Source: Hellea balneolensis
GTDB taxonomy: Bacteria; Pseudomonadota; Alphaproteobacteria; Caulobacterales; Maricaulaceae
NCBI GenBank assembly: GCA_003233025.1
Contig: QIKS01000155.1
Coordinates: 1 to 5,838 of the forward strand
DNA: 5,838 nt
Direction of reading: 5' to 3'
A program made the translations under genes and the position numbers. Positions 1-5,760 of the stretch are shown piece by piece (position 1 is the first letter of the stretch; every line of letters begins with the position of its first letter). The notes under the pieces were generated by a model. That model ran no database searches and was not told where the DNA came from. It saw nothing but the letters and a program-made list of their open reading frames with translations.

Positions 1-151
1 GCGTTTGAATTTGCTGCGCAGCGGCGACCATTTCTGTTTGCGCCTGTAGCCGCGCCTGATCGGTGATGGGTTTGGCAAAGAAGAAGTAATAGGCCCCTAA
101 AATAAGGCCTGACAGCACCATTGCGGTGATAAATCGTTTTTGGTCGTCCAT
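1..151 (-). CDS. yidC: Membrane protein insertase YidC, N-terminal 50 residues (cut by window edge)
   Basis: YidC inserts and folds inner-membrane proteins, alone or with SecYEG. Only the first 50 codons are present. They start MDDQKRFITAMVLSGLIL, with a hydrophobic segment at about residues 7-25 and then an Ala/Gln-rich stretch that begins the periplasmic region. A short charged start, one N-terminal TM helix and a Q/A-rich linker are typical of Gram-negative YidC. The ATG is preceded by a TAAGG ribosome-binding site about 7 nt upstream. It lies 41 nt downstream of rnpA in the conserved rpmH-rnpA-yidC order. A yidD gene, often present between rnpA and yidC, is absent. The call depends on N-terminal character plus synteny, since the conserved insertase domain lies outside the window. 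Confidence 0.87.
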   Translation of the reverse strand, partial: MDDQKRFITAMVLSGLILGAYYFFFAKPITDQARLQAQTEMVAAAQQIQT

Positions 152-192
152 GGTTTTGCCTTACATGATTTGGTTTTTCGTCTTATACGCAA

Positions 193-526
193 TTATTGCA
201 GGCTTTCCAGCGCTTTCTCGACATCTTTTAACAAGTGCGCCCATTTGGCTTTGGCCGTGGAATTTCGGGCGATGAAGACATAATCATGTCCGGGTTTGCC
301 GCCTATGGGCAACAAGGCTTGCGCACAGGCGCGCAAGCGTTCTTTTCGTTGCTGTAAAGCCGACATGAACGTTTTCATTGCGCTCGGTATTTTCGCGCAT
401 TTGTATAATTACATTATATTTGGCAGCGTAAGCGCCGAGGTTTTTACCGGATTTGGCCCTTTGGGCGACAAACAAAAACTCGGCCCGCTTTTTCAAACGC
501 CCGAGTTTTTTCGTAGATATTGTCAT
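193..526 (-). pseudogene. rnpA: RNase P protein component RnpA, broken by an internal deletion and frame change
   Basis: RnpA binds the RNase P RNA and assists 5' maturation of tRNA precursors. The gene starts at 526, 11 nt after rpmH. The first frame reads MTISTKKLGRLKKRAEFLFV and continues to VHVGFTATK (residues 53-61, K61 at 344-346), the usual family core. That frame then degenerates and stops at 284. The C-terminal half lies in the +1 frame: KERLRACAQALLPIGG, then KPGHDYVFIARNSTAKAKW, to a TAA at 193. In intact RnpA, the TK and RRLR elements are separated by a segment of the form KxGNAVxRNRxK, the RNR signature that contacts RNA. Here that segment is gone. Matching the family spacing suggests about 35 nt lost, which also gives the observed frame change. 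Frameshift correction alone would not restore the signature. An assembly or sequencing error is possible. Confidence 0.9.
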
Positions 527-537
527 GGCTTTAGTCG

Positions 538-672
538 TTATGCAGACAGAACCTTACGGCCTTTGGCCCGGCGACGGGCGAGAATGAGACGGCCTGATTT
601 GCTGGCCATGCGTGAACGAAAGCCGTGCCGGCGTTTGCGAACAATCTCTGAGGGTTGAAAAGTACGTTTCAT
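538..672 (-). CDS. rpmH: 50S ribosomal protein bL34
   Basis: bL34 is a small, very basic protein of the large ribosomal subunit. The frame encodes 44 residues, the usual bacterial length, starting [20 protein letters not shown] and ending [10 protein letters not shown]. It contains the family hallmarks [15 protein letters not shown] and a C-terminal Arg/Lys-rich tail. The ATG at 672 has a good ribosome-binding site, TGGAGA, about 6 nt upstream. It is the first gene of the leftward rpmH-rnpA-yidC cluster and is intact, unlike rnpA downstream of it. The identification is essentially certain. Confidence 0.98.
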   Translation of the reverse strand: MKRTFQPSEIVRKRRHGFRSRMASKSGRLILARRRAKGRKVLSA

Positions 673-720
673 TATCGGTCTCCAGCGCGTTTATATATGC
701 GCATAAATATTCAAGATGGG

Positions 721-749
721 CACTTAATCAGCCATGCTTAATAAGTCAA
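721..749 (-). promoter_or_regulatory. Possible promoter for rpmH-rnpA-yidC
   Basis: On the minus strand, TTGACT (744-749) is a good -35 element. With 16-17 nt spacing, the -10 would be TTAAGT or TAAGTG (721-727), which is weak (about 3 of 6 consensus bases). Transcription would begin around 710-715 and give a leader of about 40 nt before rpmH. No other strong pair was seen upstream of rpmH. Confidence 0.35.
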
Positions 750-833
750 GCGACAAGTGTGATTTATCCGCTAAATTTCTGCCAGGTAAAGCTCCGCTAA
801 TTTGACGATTGGCGCACGGCTTTGTGAACAGTT

Positions 834-863
834 TTGAACAGTAAAAATAAAAGGGGCTGTTAT
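834..863 (+). promoter_or_regulatory. Possible sigma70-type promoter for 6S RNA and the downstream operon
   Basis: TTGAAC (834-839) is a good -35 element, followed after 18 nt by TGTTAT (858-863), a 4-of-6 match to the -10 consensus. The predicted start, around 870, falls about 13 nt before the outermost 6S stem begins at 883. The -35 element lies inside the second copy of the GAACAG direct repeat (821-841), so a factor binding the repeat would overlap it. Assigned by eye only. Confidence 0.4.
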
Positions 864-870
864 GAGGGGT

Positions 871-1065
871 AAGAAATTTGAGAGAGATGTAAAGAAATAA
901 GAACACCTTCTTGCCAGTGAAGCGGCACCCACTCCCCCCTCTCTGTGGGCACCGCTTCGATTGGCAAGCATCGGTCTGTCCCGTTAAGCCTTAGCATATG
1001 TATTTTCATAGGCACCGCCTTGACGGGGCAGGCCAAGGTTTGCTTTAAGTCTTTAACGTCTCTAA
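871..1065 (+). ncRNA. ssrS: 6S RNA (RNA polymerase regulator)
   Basis: 6S RNA binds the housekeeping RNA polymerase holoenzyme by mimicking an open promoter, and represses transcription mainly in stationary phase. The block at about 945-993 (GTGGGCACCGCTTCGATTGG, then CAAGCATCGGTCTGTCCCGT, then TAAGCCTTA) aligns with the E. coli 6S block GTGGCGCTCCGCGGTTGGTG / GCATGCTCGGTCCGTCCGAG / AAGCCTTA. AGAGATGTAAAG (883-894) pairs with CTTTAACGTCTCT (1051-1063) across one bulge, a closing stem spanning 181 nt against 184 nt for E. coli 6S. Internal stems include 911-916/962-967, 919-925/952-958, 928-932/945-949 and 976-984/1023-1031. Exact ends are inferred from the stem and the putative promoter. No terminator follows, so it is probably processed from a longer transcript that includes the gene at 1105. 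Confidence 0.87.
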
Positions 1066-1104
1066 GAACACAAATATAGCAGATGAAAAATATAGGAAGA
1101 CATA

Positions 1105-1857
1105 ATGAGCTTGGATAAAAATACAGATGCGGCGGTGCAGAGCGCGCCAAAATCAAAGATAAAGCGGTTTTTGCCGGTGGCTGTAATAGCGTTGGCTTTT
1201 GGCGCTTTTATTGCGCTGGGCGGGCCTAAATATATAAATCTTGAGGCTTTGCGGGACAATCAAGACGCGCTTACAGCCTTCGTTTCCAATAACTTTATTA
1301 TCGCCATTCTCGGTTTTATCGCTCTTTACGGGGTATTGGTTGCCATATCAGTTCCAGGTGCCAGTTTCCTCAGTATTTTTGGCGGATTTTTATTCGGCAC
1401 GGTGGCTGGCGCATTTTCCGTTGTTGTCGGCGCGACTTTAGGCGCGACAGGTTTGTTCCTCGCGGCACGTTCGGCATTTGGCGAAGGTTTGGCCGCCAAA
1501 GTCGGCCCGTCTATGCAAAAATTTGAGAAGGGCTTGCAGGAGAACGAAATTTCTTATTTGTTTATCCTGCGCCTGGTGCCGTTATTTCCCTTCTTCGTGG
1601 TCAATATTGTTCCGGCTCTGTTTAAGGTGAAATTGCGCAATTATGTTGTGACCACCTTCTTTGGCATTATGCCGGGCAGCTTTGTTTATGTCAGCGTCGG
1701 TAACGGAATTGGCGATGCTTTGCGGGCGGGCGAAGATGTGCCCCTGGTCGGGCTGATGACACGTCCGGCGGTGATATTGCCAATCGTTGGTCTTATTTTA
1801 CTATCGCTTATCCCTGTGGCCTATAAAAAATTCAGCAAACGCAATCAGAAAGCTTAG
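1105..1857 (+). CDS. TVP38/TMEM64 family inner-membrane protein (VTT/SNARE-associated domain)
   Basis: 250 residues, an integral membrane protein of the family that also contains DedA proteins. The biochemical role of bacterial TVP38 proteins is not settled; related VTT proteins are linked to lipid movement and membrane homeostasis. Visible features are a basic N-terminus, TM at about 22-39, TM at about 62-82, a Pro/Gly-rich segment SVPGASFLSIFGGFLFG (82-98) leading into a helix to about 121, an amphipathic stretch 123-148, the signature RLVPLFPFFVVN (156-167), TTFFGIMPGSFVYVSVGNGIG (split around P190/G191), and a last TM at 221-239 with a basic tail. R156, P159, P162 and N167 match the re-entrant-loop motif of the family. 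The ATG at 1105 has AGGAAG 5 nt upstream. It stands about 40 nt after the 6S closing stem and 8 nt before the oxidoreductase gene, a common pairing for this family. Confidence 0.92.
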   Translation: MSLDKNTDAAVQSAPKSKIKRFLPVAVIALAFGAFIALGGPKYINLEALRDNQDALTAFVSNNFIIAILGFIALYGVLVAISVPGASFLSIFGGFLFGTVAGAFSVVVGATLGATGLFLAARSAFGEGLAAKVGPSMQKFEKGLQENEISYLFILRLVPLFPFFVVNIVPALFKVKLRNYVVTTFFGIMPGSFVYVSVGNGIGDALRAGEDVPLVGLMTRPAVILPIVGLILLSLIPVAYKKFSKRNQKA

Positions 1858-1865
1858 AGGCGGTT

Positions 1866-3290
1866 ATGACCAAACAACATTATGATGTAGATTTATGTAT
1901 TATTGGCGCCGGCGCGGGTGGCTTGTCCATCGCCGCAGGCGCAGCCCAACTTGGCCGTTCGGTTGTTCTTTATGAAGTCGGGGAAATGGGCGGAGATTGC
2001 TTAAACCATGGCTGCATCCCTTCCAAAGCCTTGATTGCGGCGGGCAAACATGCCCATGCTTTCTCAACCGGCGCAGAATTTGGTATTGCGCCAAAACTGG
2101 CCAAGGCCAATTTTGGCAAAGTAAAATCCCATATTGCTGGCGTTATCGAAACCATCGCTCCTGTGGATAGCCAAGAACGATTTGAAGGCCTGGGCTGCAC
2201 GGTTATTCGCGAGCACGCAAAATTTATCGACGACAGAACCGTTGGTTCAGAAACAACCACCACCCGCGCCAAGCGGATTATTATCGCCACGGGCAGCCGG
2301 GCCTCCGCCCCGCCCATCCCTGGATTGGCCGATACGCCCTATCTCACCAATGAAGAAATTTTTACGGTCGATAAACAGCCAGAACATTTGCTCATTATCG
2401 GTTCCGGCCCCATTGGCCTGGAGCTGGGCCAGGCTTTTGTTCGTCTGGGCTCCAAAGTTGATATTATTGATATTGCGCCGCCCTTGCCCCGCAATGACCC
2501 GGCCCATGTCAAAAGCCTGCTCGACGCCTTGCGGGCTGAAGGCGTTGTCTTTCATGCTCCGGTCAACACCAAAAAAATCCGCAAAACCAAAACCGGTGTT
2601 GCCATTGATTTGGAAGGCGGCAAGGTTTTGCGCGGCAGCCATATTTTGGTTGCGGCTGGCCGGCGTCCGGTAACGGACGGGTTAAACCTTGAAGCCGCCG
2701 GGATTAAAACCGACAGGGGCGGTGTGGTCACCGATAAAACTTTGCGTACATCCAACAAGCGGGTTTATGCTGTGGGCGATGTTTCCGGGCGCGGCGGCTT
2801 GACCCATGCGGCGGGCTATCACGCCGGTATTATCATTAAAAATTTCTATTTTGTACCGTTCTTTAAAGCAAGCGCCGAGACGGGCAATATGCCCGCCGTG
2901 ATTTACACCGCACCGGAGCTGGCCAATATCGGCCTGAGCGAAGCGCGGGCACGGGAGAAATATTCAGATATCAAAACCGTCCATTGGGATTTCGAAGAAA
3001 ATGACCGCGCCATTGCCGAACGTTCGACCACGGGCGGAGTGCGTTTGGTTGCTCGTAAAAACGGCAAAATCCTCGGCGCCTCTATTGTCGGCGAAGGGGC
3101 GGGGGATTTGATCCAGATCGTTGGTTTGGCGATGGTAAATAACTTAAAAATCATCGGCCTGACCAAATTGATCTCACCCTATCCCAGCCGCGGTGAAGCG
3201 GTAAAACGGGCAGCCTCATCTTGGTACACGCAAGCCGTCTTTAGTGACAAATCGAAAAAATTGGCCGGGCTTATGGCTAGATTTCATTAA
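1866..3290 (+). CDS. FAD/NAD(P)-dependent disulfide oxidoreductase, MerA/dihydrolipoamide dehydrogenase-like
   Basis: 474 residues, a full-length class I pyridine nucleotide-disulfide oxidoreductase. In order: FAD-binding GAGAGG (14-19), redox-active pair C45-LNHG-C50 within GGDCLNHGCIPSK, ATGSRA (141-146), NAD(P)-binding GSGPIG (179-184) with acidic D199/D202 near the end of the next strand (suggesting NADH preference), second FAD motif YAVGDV (301-306), and a C-terminal dimerisation domain from about 343. Where dihydrolipoamide dehydrogenase has H-x-H-P-T-x-x-E, this protein reads SPYPSRGE (437-443/444), with Tyr439 for the catalytic His and the Glu kept. It lacks the N-terminal metal-binding domain and the C-terminal Cys pair of true mercuric reductase. 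So neither E3 of 2-oxoacid dehydrogenases nor MerA is supported; the substrate is unknown. The ribosome-binding site AGAGG overlaps the preceding stop codon, which implies coupling to the TVP38 gene. Confidence 0.95.
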   Translation: MTKQHYDVDLCIIGAGAGGLSIAAGAAQLGRSVVLYEVGEMGGDCLNHGCIPSKALIAAGKHAHAFSTGAEFGIAPKLAKANFGKVKSHIAGVIETIAPVDSQERFEGLGCTVIREHAKFIDDRTVGSETTTTRAKRIIIATGSRASAPPIPGLADTPYLTNEEIFTVDKQPEHLLIIGSGPIGLELGQAFVRLGSKVDIIDIAPPLPRNDPAHVKSLLDALRAEGVVFHAPVNTKKIRKTKTGVAIDLEGGKVLRGSHILVAAGRRPVTDGLNLEAAGIKTDRGGVVTDKTLRTSNKRVYAVGDVSGRGGLTHAAGYHAGIIIKNFYFVPFFKASAETGNMPAVIYTAPELANIGLSEARAREKYSDIKTVHWDFEENDRAIAERSTTGGVRLVARKNGKILGASIVGEGAGDLIQIVGLAMVNNLKIIGLTKLISPYPSRGEAVKRAASSWYTQAVFSDKSKKLAGLMARFH

Positions 3291-3311
3291 AAAATCACGT
3301 TAAGACGGTTT

Positions 3312-4706
3312 ATGTTTACGCGCAAATTATCCGGCAAGCTTTTACTGATCACCATGGCTTTTGTCATGGTGGCGGAAGCGCTGATTTTTATCCCGTCTGC
3401 GGCGATGTTTCGCCAAAGCTGGCTGCAAGAGCGCGCCGTTTCGGCTGGCTTGTTAACTTTGGCCATCGAAGGTGTACCCAATTTTAGCGGCGGGGAAATG
3501 TTGTCTGAACAATTTATGAAAGACACCAGCGTTTCTATGGTGGCGCAAAAACGTGCCGGCATGAGCCAGCTTATTTTGGGAATGCCGCCGATCAGCACAG
3601 ACATTATTGTTGTTGATCTGCGCAAAACGCGCCGCTTGCCTTTGTTTCGCGATACCTTTCGTGATTTTTTCTCTGGTGACGGCGGGTATATTCGTATTTT
3701 ATCAGACCCGACCGTAAGCGGGGTTGATGCTTTGGAAGTTTTGGTGCCGCGCCGGGCTTTGCAAATGGCTTTGCAGGATTATTGCCAGCGTGTATTGCTG
3801 TGGTCTTTGTTTATTTCTTTGCTCACCGGAATAATGGTTTACGCCGCCTTGTCTTCTATAATTGTCCGCCCGGTCGAAAAACTGGTCAAGGGTGTGTCGG
3901 TTTTTCGTGCCGATCCGCGCAAACGGCCAGGGCCGAGCCGCCTCAGTACACGCCGGGACGAAATTGGGCAGTTGGAGCGTGAATTTGTTGATATGAAATT
4001 AGGCGTGAGGCAGGCTTTTGTCCAACAGGAACGATTGGCTACTTTGGGTATGGCGATGGCCAAGATCAACCATGATCTGCGCAATGTACTGACCTCAACC
4101 CAGCTTATCTCCGACCGGCTGGCCGCGGATAAGGACAAGCGGATAAGCAGCATGGGCGAGCGCTTGGTGCGGGCGGTGGGGCGCGGCGTGAAATTGTGTG
4201 AAGCGACGCTGAAATTTTCTCAAAGCGTGGAAGAACGGCCCGAGCCACGCAAGCTGCAATTGGCCACATTGGTCGGGGAAGCGGCCGGGGACGCCATGGT
4301 CGAAACGGGTGTCGAAACGGGCAGGGTGTCATTTACCAATCATATTGCGCGCACGACAAAAATTACAGCCGACCCTGACCACACCTACCGGATTTTCTAC
4401 AATCTATTTAGCAATGCCGTCCAAGCCATGCAAGGCAGTCCCCAGAAAAATTTGAGCGTCAAAGCGCAGATCATTGATAATAAAGTGTCTGTGCGCATTA
4501 TCGATACCGGGCCAGGCCTGCCCAAGAAAGCACAAGACAATCTGTTTAAAGCTTTTACCTCTGCGGCTAAAGGCGGGACGGGTTTGGGCTTGACCATAGC
4601 CCGCGAACTGGCCCGCGCCCAAGGTGGTAATTTAATGTTGGAAAGCACGTCTGACGCAGGCGCCGTCTTTGTGGTCAATTTGCCCTTGGCGGGGAAGAAA
4701 GCTTAA
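3312..4706 (+). CDS. Membrane sensor histidine kinase with HAMP domain
   Basis: 464 residues. TM1 is at about 9-29, an extracytoplasmic sensor region at about 30-158 has no domain I recognise, and TM2 is at 160-181. A HAMP-type linker follows (about 182-237, RPVEKL then RRDEIGQLEREF). The dimerisation domain holds the phosphoacceptor His254 in KINHDLRNVL. The ATP-binding domain shows N box NLFSNAVQAM (364-373), G1 DTGPGL (398-403), an F box LFKAFTS (411-417) and G2 GGTGLGL (421-427). All catalytic motifs are present, so it should be active. No response regulator gene lies in the window, making it an orphan here. It starts 21 nt after the oxidoreductase gene with only a weak AAGACGG ribosome-binding site, and is probably the last gene of that operon. 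The signal is unknown; context hints at membrane or redox state. Confidence 0.95.
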   Translation: MFTRKLSGKLLLITMAFVMVAEALIFIPSAAMFRQSWLQERAVSAGLLTLAIEGVPNFSGGEMLSEQFMKDTSVSMVAQKRAGMSQLILGMPPISTDIIVVDLRKTRRLPLFRDTFRDFFSGDGGYIRILSDPTVSGVDALEVLVPRRALQMALQDYCQRVLLWSLFISLLTGIMVYAALSSIIVRPVEKLVKGVSVFRADPRKRPGPSRLSTRRDEIGQLEREFVDMKLGVRQAFVQQERLATLGMAMAKINHDLRNVLTSTQLISDRLAADKDKRISSMGERLVRAVGRGVKLCEATLKFSQSVEERPEPRKLQLATLVGEAAGDAMVETGVETGRVSFTNHIARTTKITADPDHTYRIFYNLFSNAVQAMQGSPQKNLSVKAQIIDNKVSVRIIDTGPGLPKKAQDNLFKAFTSAAKGGTGLGLTIARELARAQGGNLMLESTSDAGAVFVVNLPLAGKKA

Positions 4707-5155
4707 ACCCGTAACCGGTCAAGTACACCTTGTAAAATATAACTGGCCGCTAATTTATCGACGACCTCGGCCCGGCGTGCCCGGCTGACATCGGCTTCCA
4801 GCAAGGTTCGGGTGACGGCAGCGGTGGACAGGCGTTCATCCCACAAGAAAATGGGCACATCGCGGATGGCCATTAAATTGGTCGTAAAATCACGCACGGA
4901 TTGACAGCGCCCGCTTTCGCTGCCGTCCATATTTAGGGGATAGCCGATAATCATGGCGCTGCATTGATGCTCATCGTAATGGGCAAAAATTTGGGCGGCG
5001 TCCGGGGTGAATTTCTTGCGGCGGATGGTGGTGAGCGGGCTGGCGATCAGGCGGGTGATGTCGCTGAGGGCAAGCCCAAAGGTCTTGCTGCCGGGATCAA
5101 TGCCGAGCAGGGCGCCGCTGGAGGATTTTAAATCTGGCAACTCAATAAGAGACAT
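4703..5155 (-). CDS. ruvX: RuvX/YqgF-type RNase H-fold nuclease, pre-16S rRNA processing or putative Holliday junction resolvase
   Basis: 150 residues, typical family length. RuvX/YqgF is implicated in maturing the 5' end of 16S rRNA and was also proposed as a Holliday junction resolvase. The RNase H-like fold is visible: LLGIDPGSKTFGLALSD (16-32) with catalytic Asp20, IIGYPLNMDGSES (69-81), FLWDERLSTAAV (103-114) with Glu107, and VVDKLAASYILQ (131-142) with Asp133. An N-terminal extension of about 15 residues before the first strand supports the ATG at 5155. There is no clear ribosome-binding site, but the start lies 2 nt after the acyltransferase stop codon, so translation is probably coupled. 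Its 3' end overlaps that of the convergent kinase gene. Confidence 0.96.
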   Translation of the reverse strand: MSLIELPDLKSSSGALLGIDPGSKTFGLALSDITRLIASPLTTIRRKKFTPDAAQIFAHYDEHQCSAMIIGYPLNMDGSESGRCQSVRDFTTNLMAIRDVPIFLWDERLSTAAVTRTLLEADVSRARRAEVVDKLAASYILQGVLDRLRV

Positions 5156-5157
5156 GG

Positions 5158-5757
5158 CTAATCATTTTTTGGGTTGATGCCGGTATATTTTTCTTTTGAA
5201 TATAGCCGCAACTCCTCTGCCTGTTTTGCCGCATTATCCCCCGGTTCCACTAATCTATCAAGATGTAAGGTTTTCGTGCGGCTATCTGCTCCCATAATAA
5301 AAATCGGCACATTGGCGGTGCGGGCAATGCGTACAAAACCCGACTTCCACGACGAGACGGGTTTGCGTGTGCCTTCCGGCAAGATGGCCAACCAAAATTT
5401 TTCATTGTCGCGAAAAGATTTTATAGTTTGCGCGACGACTTGTTTGGGACTTGAGCGGTCAAGAGGAACGCCGCCAAGGGCGATCATCAAAGATTTGAGC
5501 GGGAAAACAAAAGCTTCTTTTTTCATCATGAAATTCATTTTAACGCCTAAGGACAAAATTGTGCCAATGGCTAAAAACAAATCCCAATTGGATGTATGGG
5601 GCGATGCGATAATAATCATTTTATTATGGTTTGGATATTTTCCCTCGATTTTATACCCCATCATTTTCATGATAATGCGCCCAATCAAGCGCGTAAATCC
5701 ATTGCCCAGCCGCGGCGCATTTTTTGGAAGGTGGTTTTCTGGCTTTATCGCAGACAT
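5158..5757 (-). CDS. Lysophospholipid (1-acylglycerol-3-phosphate type) acyltransferase, PlsC family
   Basis: 199 residues, compact for the PlsC family. Members transfer an acyl chain to a lysophospholipid or related acceptor at the inner membrane. The acyltransferase blocks are visible: HTSNWD (54-59), the HX4D catalytic motif; GGVPLDR (95-101), acceptor binding; LPEGTRKP (126-133); and NVPIFI (149-154). There is no strong separate TM helix, and the N-terminal 20-35 region is basic and amphipathic, so peripheral membrane attachment is likely. The ATG at 5757 follows the previous stop by 3 nt and has AAGGGA about 9 nt upstream, inside the preceding gene. The position between an unrecognised gene and ruvX indicates an operon. 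The exact acceptor cannot be told from sequence; a role in phospholipid or ornithine-lipid synthesis is equally possible. Confidence 0.9.
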   Translation of the reverse strand: MSAIKPENHLPKNAPRLGNGFTRLIGRIIMKMMGYKIEGKYPNHNKMIIIASPHTSNWDLFLAIGTILSLGVKMNFMMKKEAFVFPLKSLMIALGGVPLDRSSPKQVVAQTIKSFRDNEKFWLAILPEGTRKPVSSWKSGFVRIARTANVPIFIMGADSRTKTLHLDRLVEPGDNAAKQAEELRLYSKEKYTGINPKND

Positions 5758-5760
5758 ATT

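Larger units (their letters stand above)
673..870. other. Divergent intergenic region between rpmH and the 6S RNA gene
   Basis: I see no protein gene here. The region carries the putative leftward rpmH promoter and the putative rightward 6S promoter. It also holds two pairs of short repeats. CCGCTAAATTT (768-778) recurs as CCGCTAATTTG (794-804). TTTGTGAACAG (821-831) is followed directly by TTTTGAACAG (832-841). Close to rpmH there is an AT-rich imperfect palindrome, GCGCGTTTATATATGCGC, at about 685-702. None matches a regulator site that I can name. Confidence 0.6.

Noticed and set aside
193..526. Programmed ribosomal frameshift producing full RnpA
   Set aside because: No classic slippery heptamer is present at the junction, only a short AAAA run, and a frameshifted product would still lack the RNR segment. 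A deletion explains the data better.
296..658. 120-residue plus-strand open frame
   Set aside because: It lies antisense across rnpA and rpmH, both identified by clear family motifs. Its translation has no recognisable features.
673..870. Replication origin with DnaA boxes near rpmH
   Set aside because: rpmH lies near dnaA and oriC in many bacteria, but I see no good copy of TTATCCACA. TTATCCGCT at about 764-772 is a poor match and stands alone, and no dnaA gene is present.
911..967. Rho-independent terminator hairpin
   Set aside because: The stem is strong, but it is followed by GCATCGGTCTG rather than a T-run, and it is part of the 6S fold.
860..1156. 98-residue minus-strand open frame
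   Set aside because: It covers the 6S RNA on the opposite strand and runs into the TVP38 gene. RNA structure and similarity to 6S explain the conservation better.
2134..2673. 179-residue open frame within the oxidoreductase gene
   Set aside because: An out-of-frame shadow; the overlapping frame encodes an unbroken flavoprotein with FAD and NAD motifs.
1866..3290. Mercuric reductase as part of a mer resistance operon
   Set aside because: There is no HMA domain, no C-terminal Cys pair, and no merR, merT or merP nearby.
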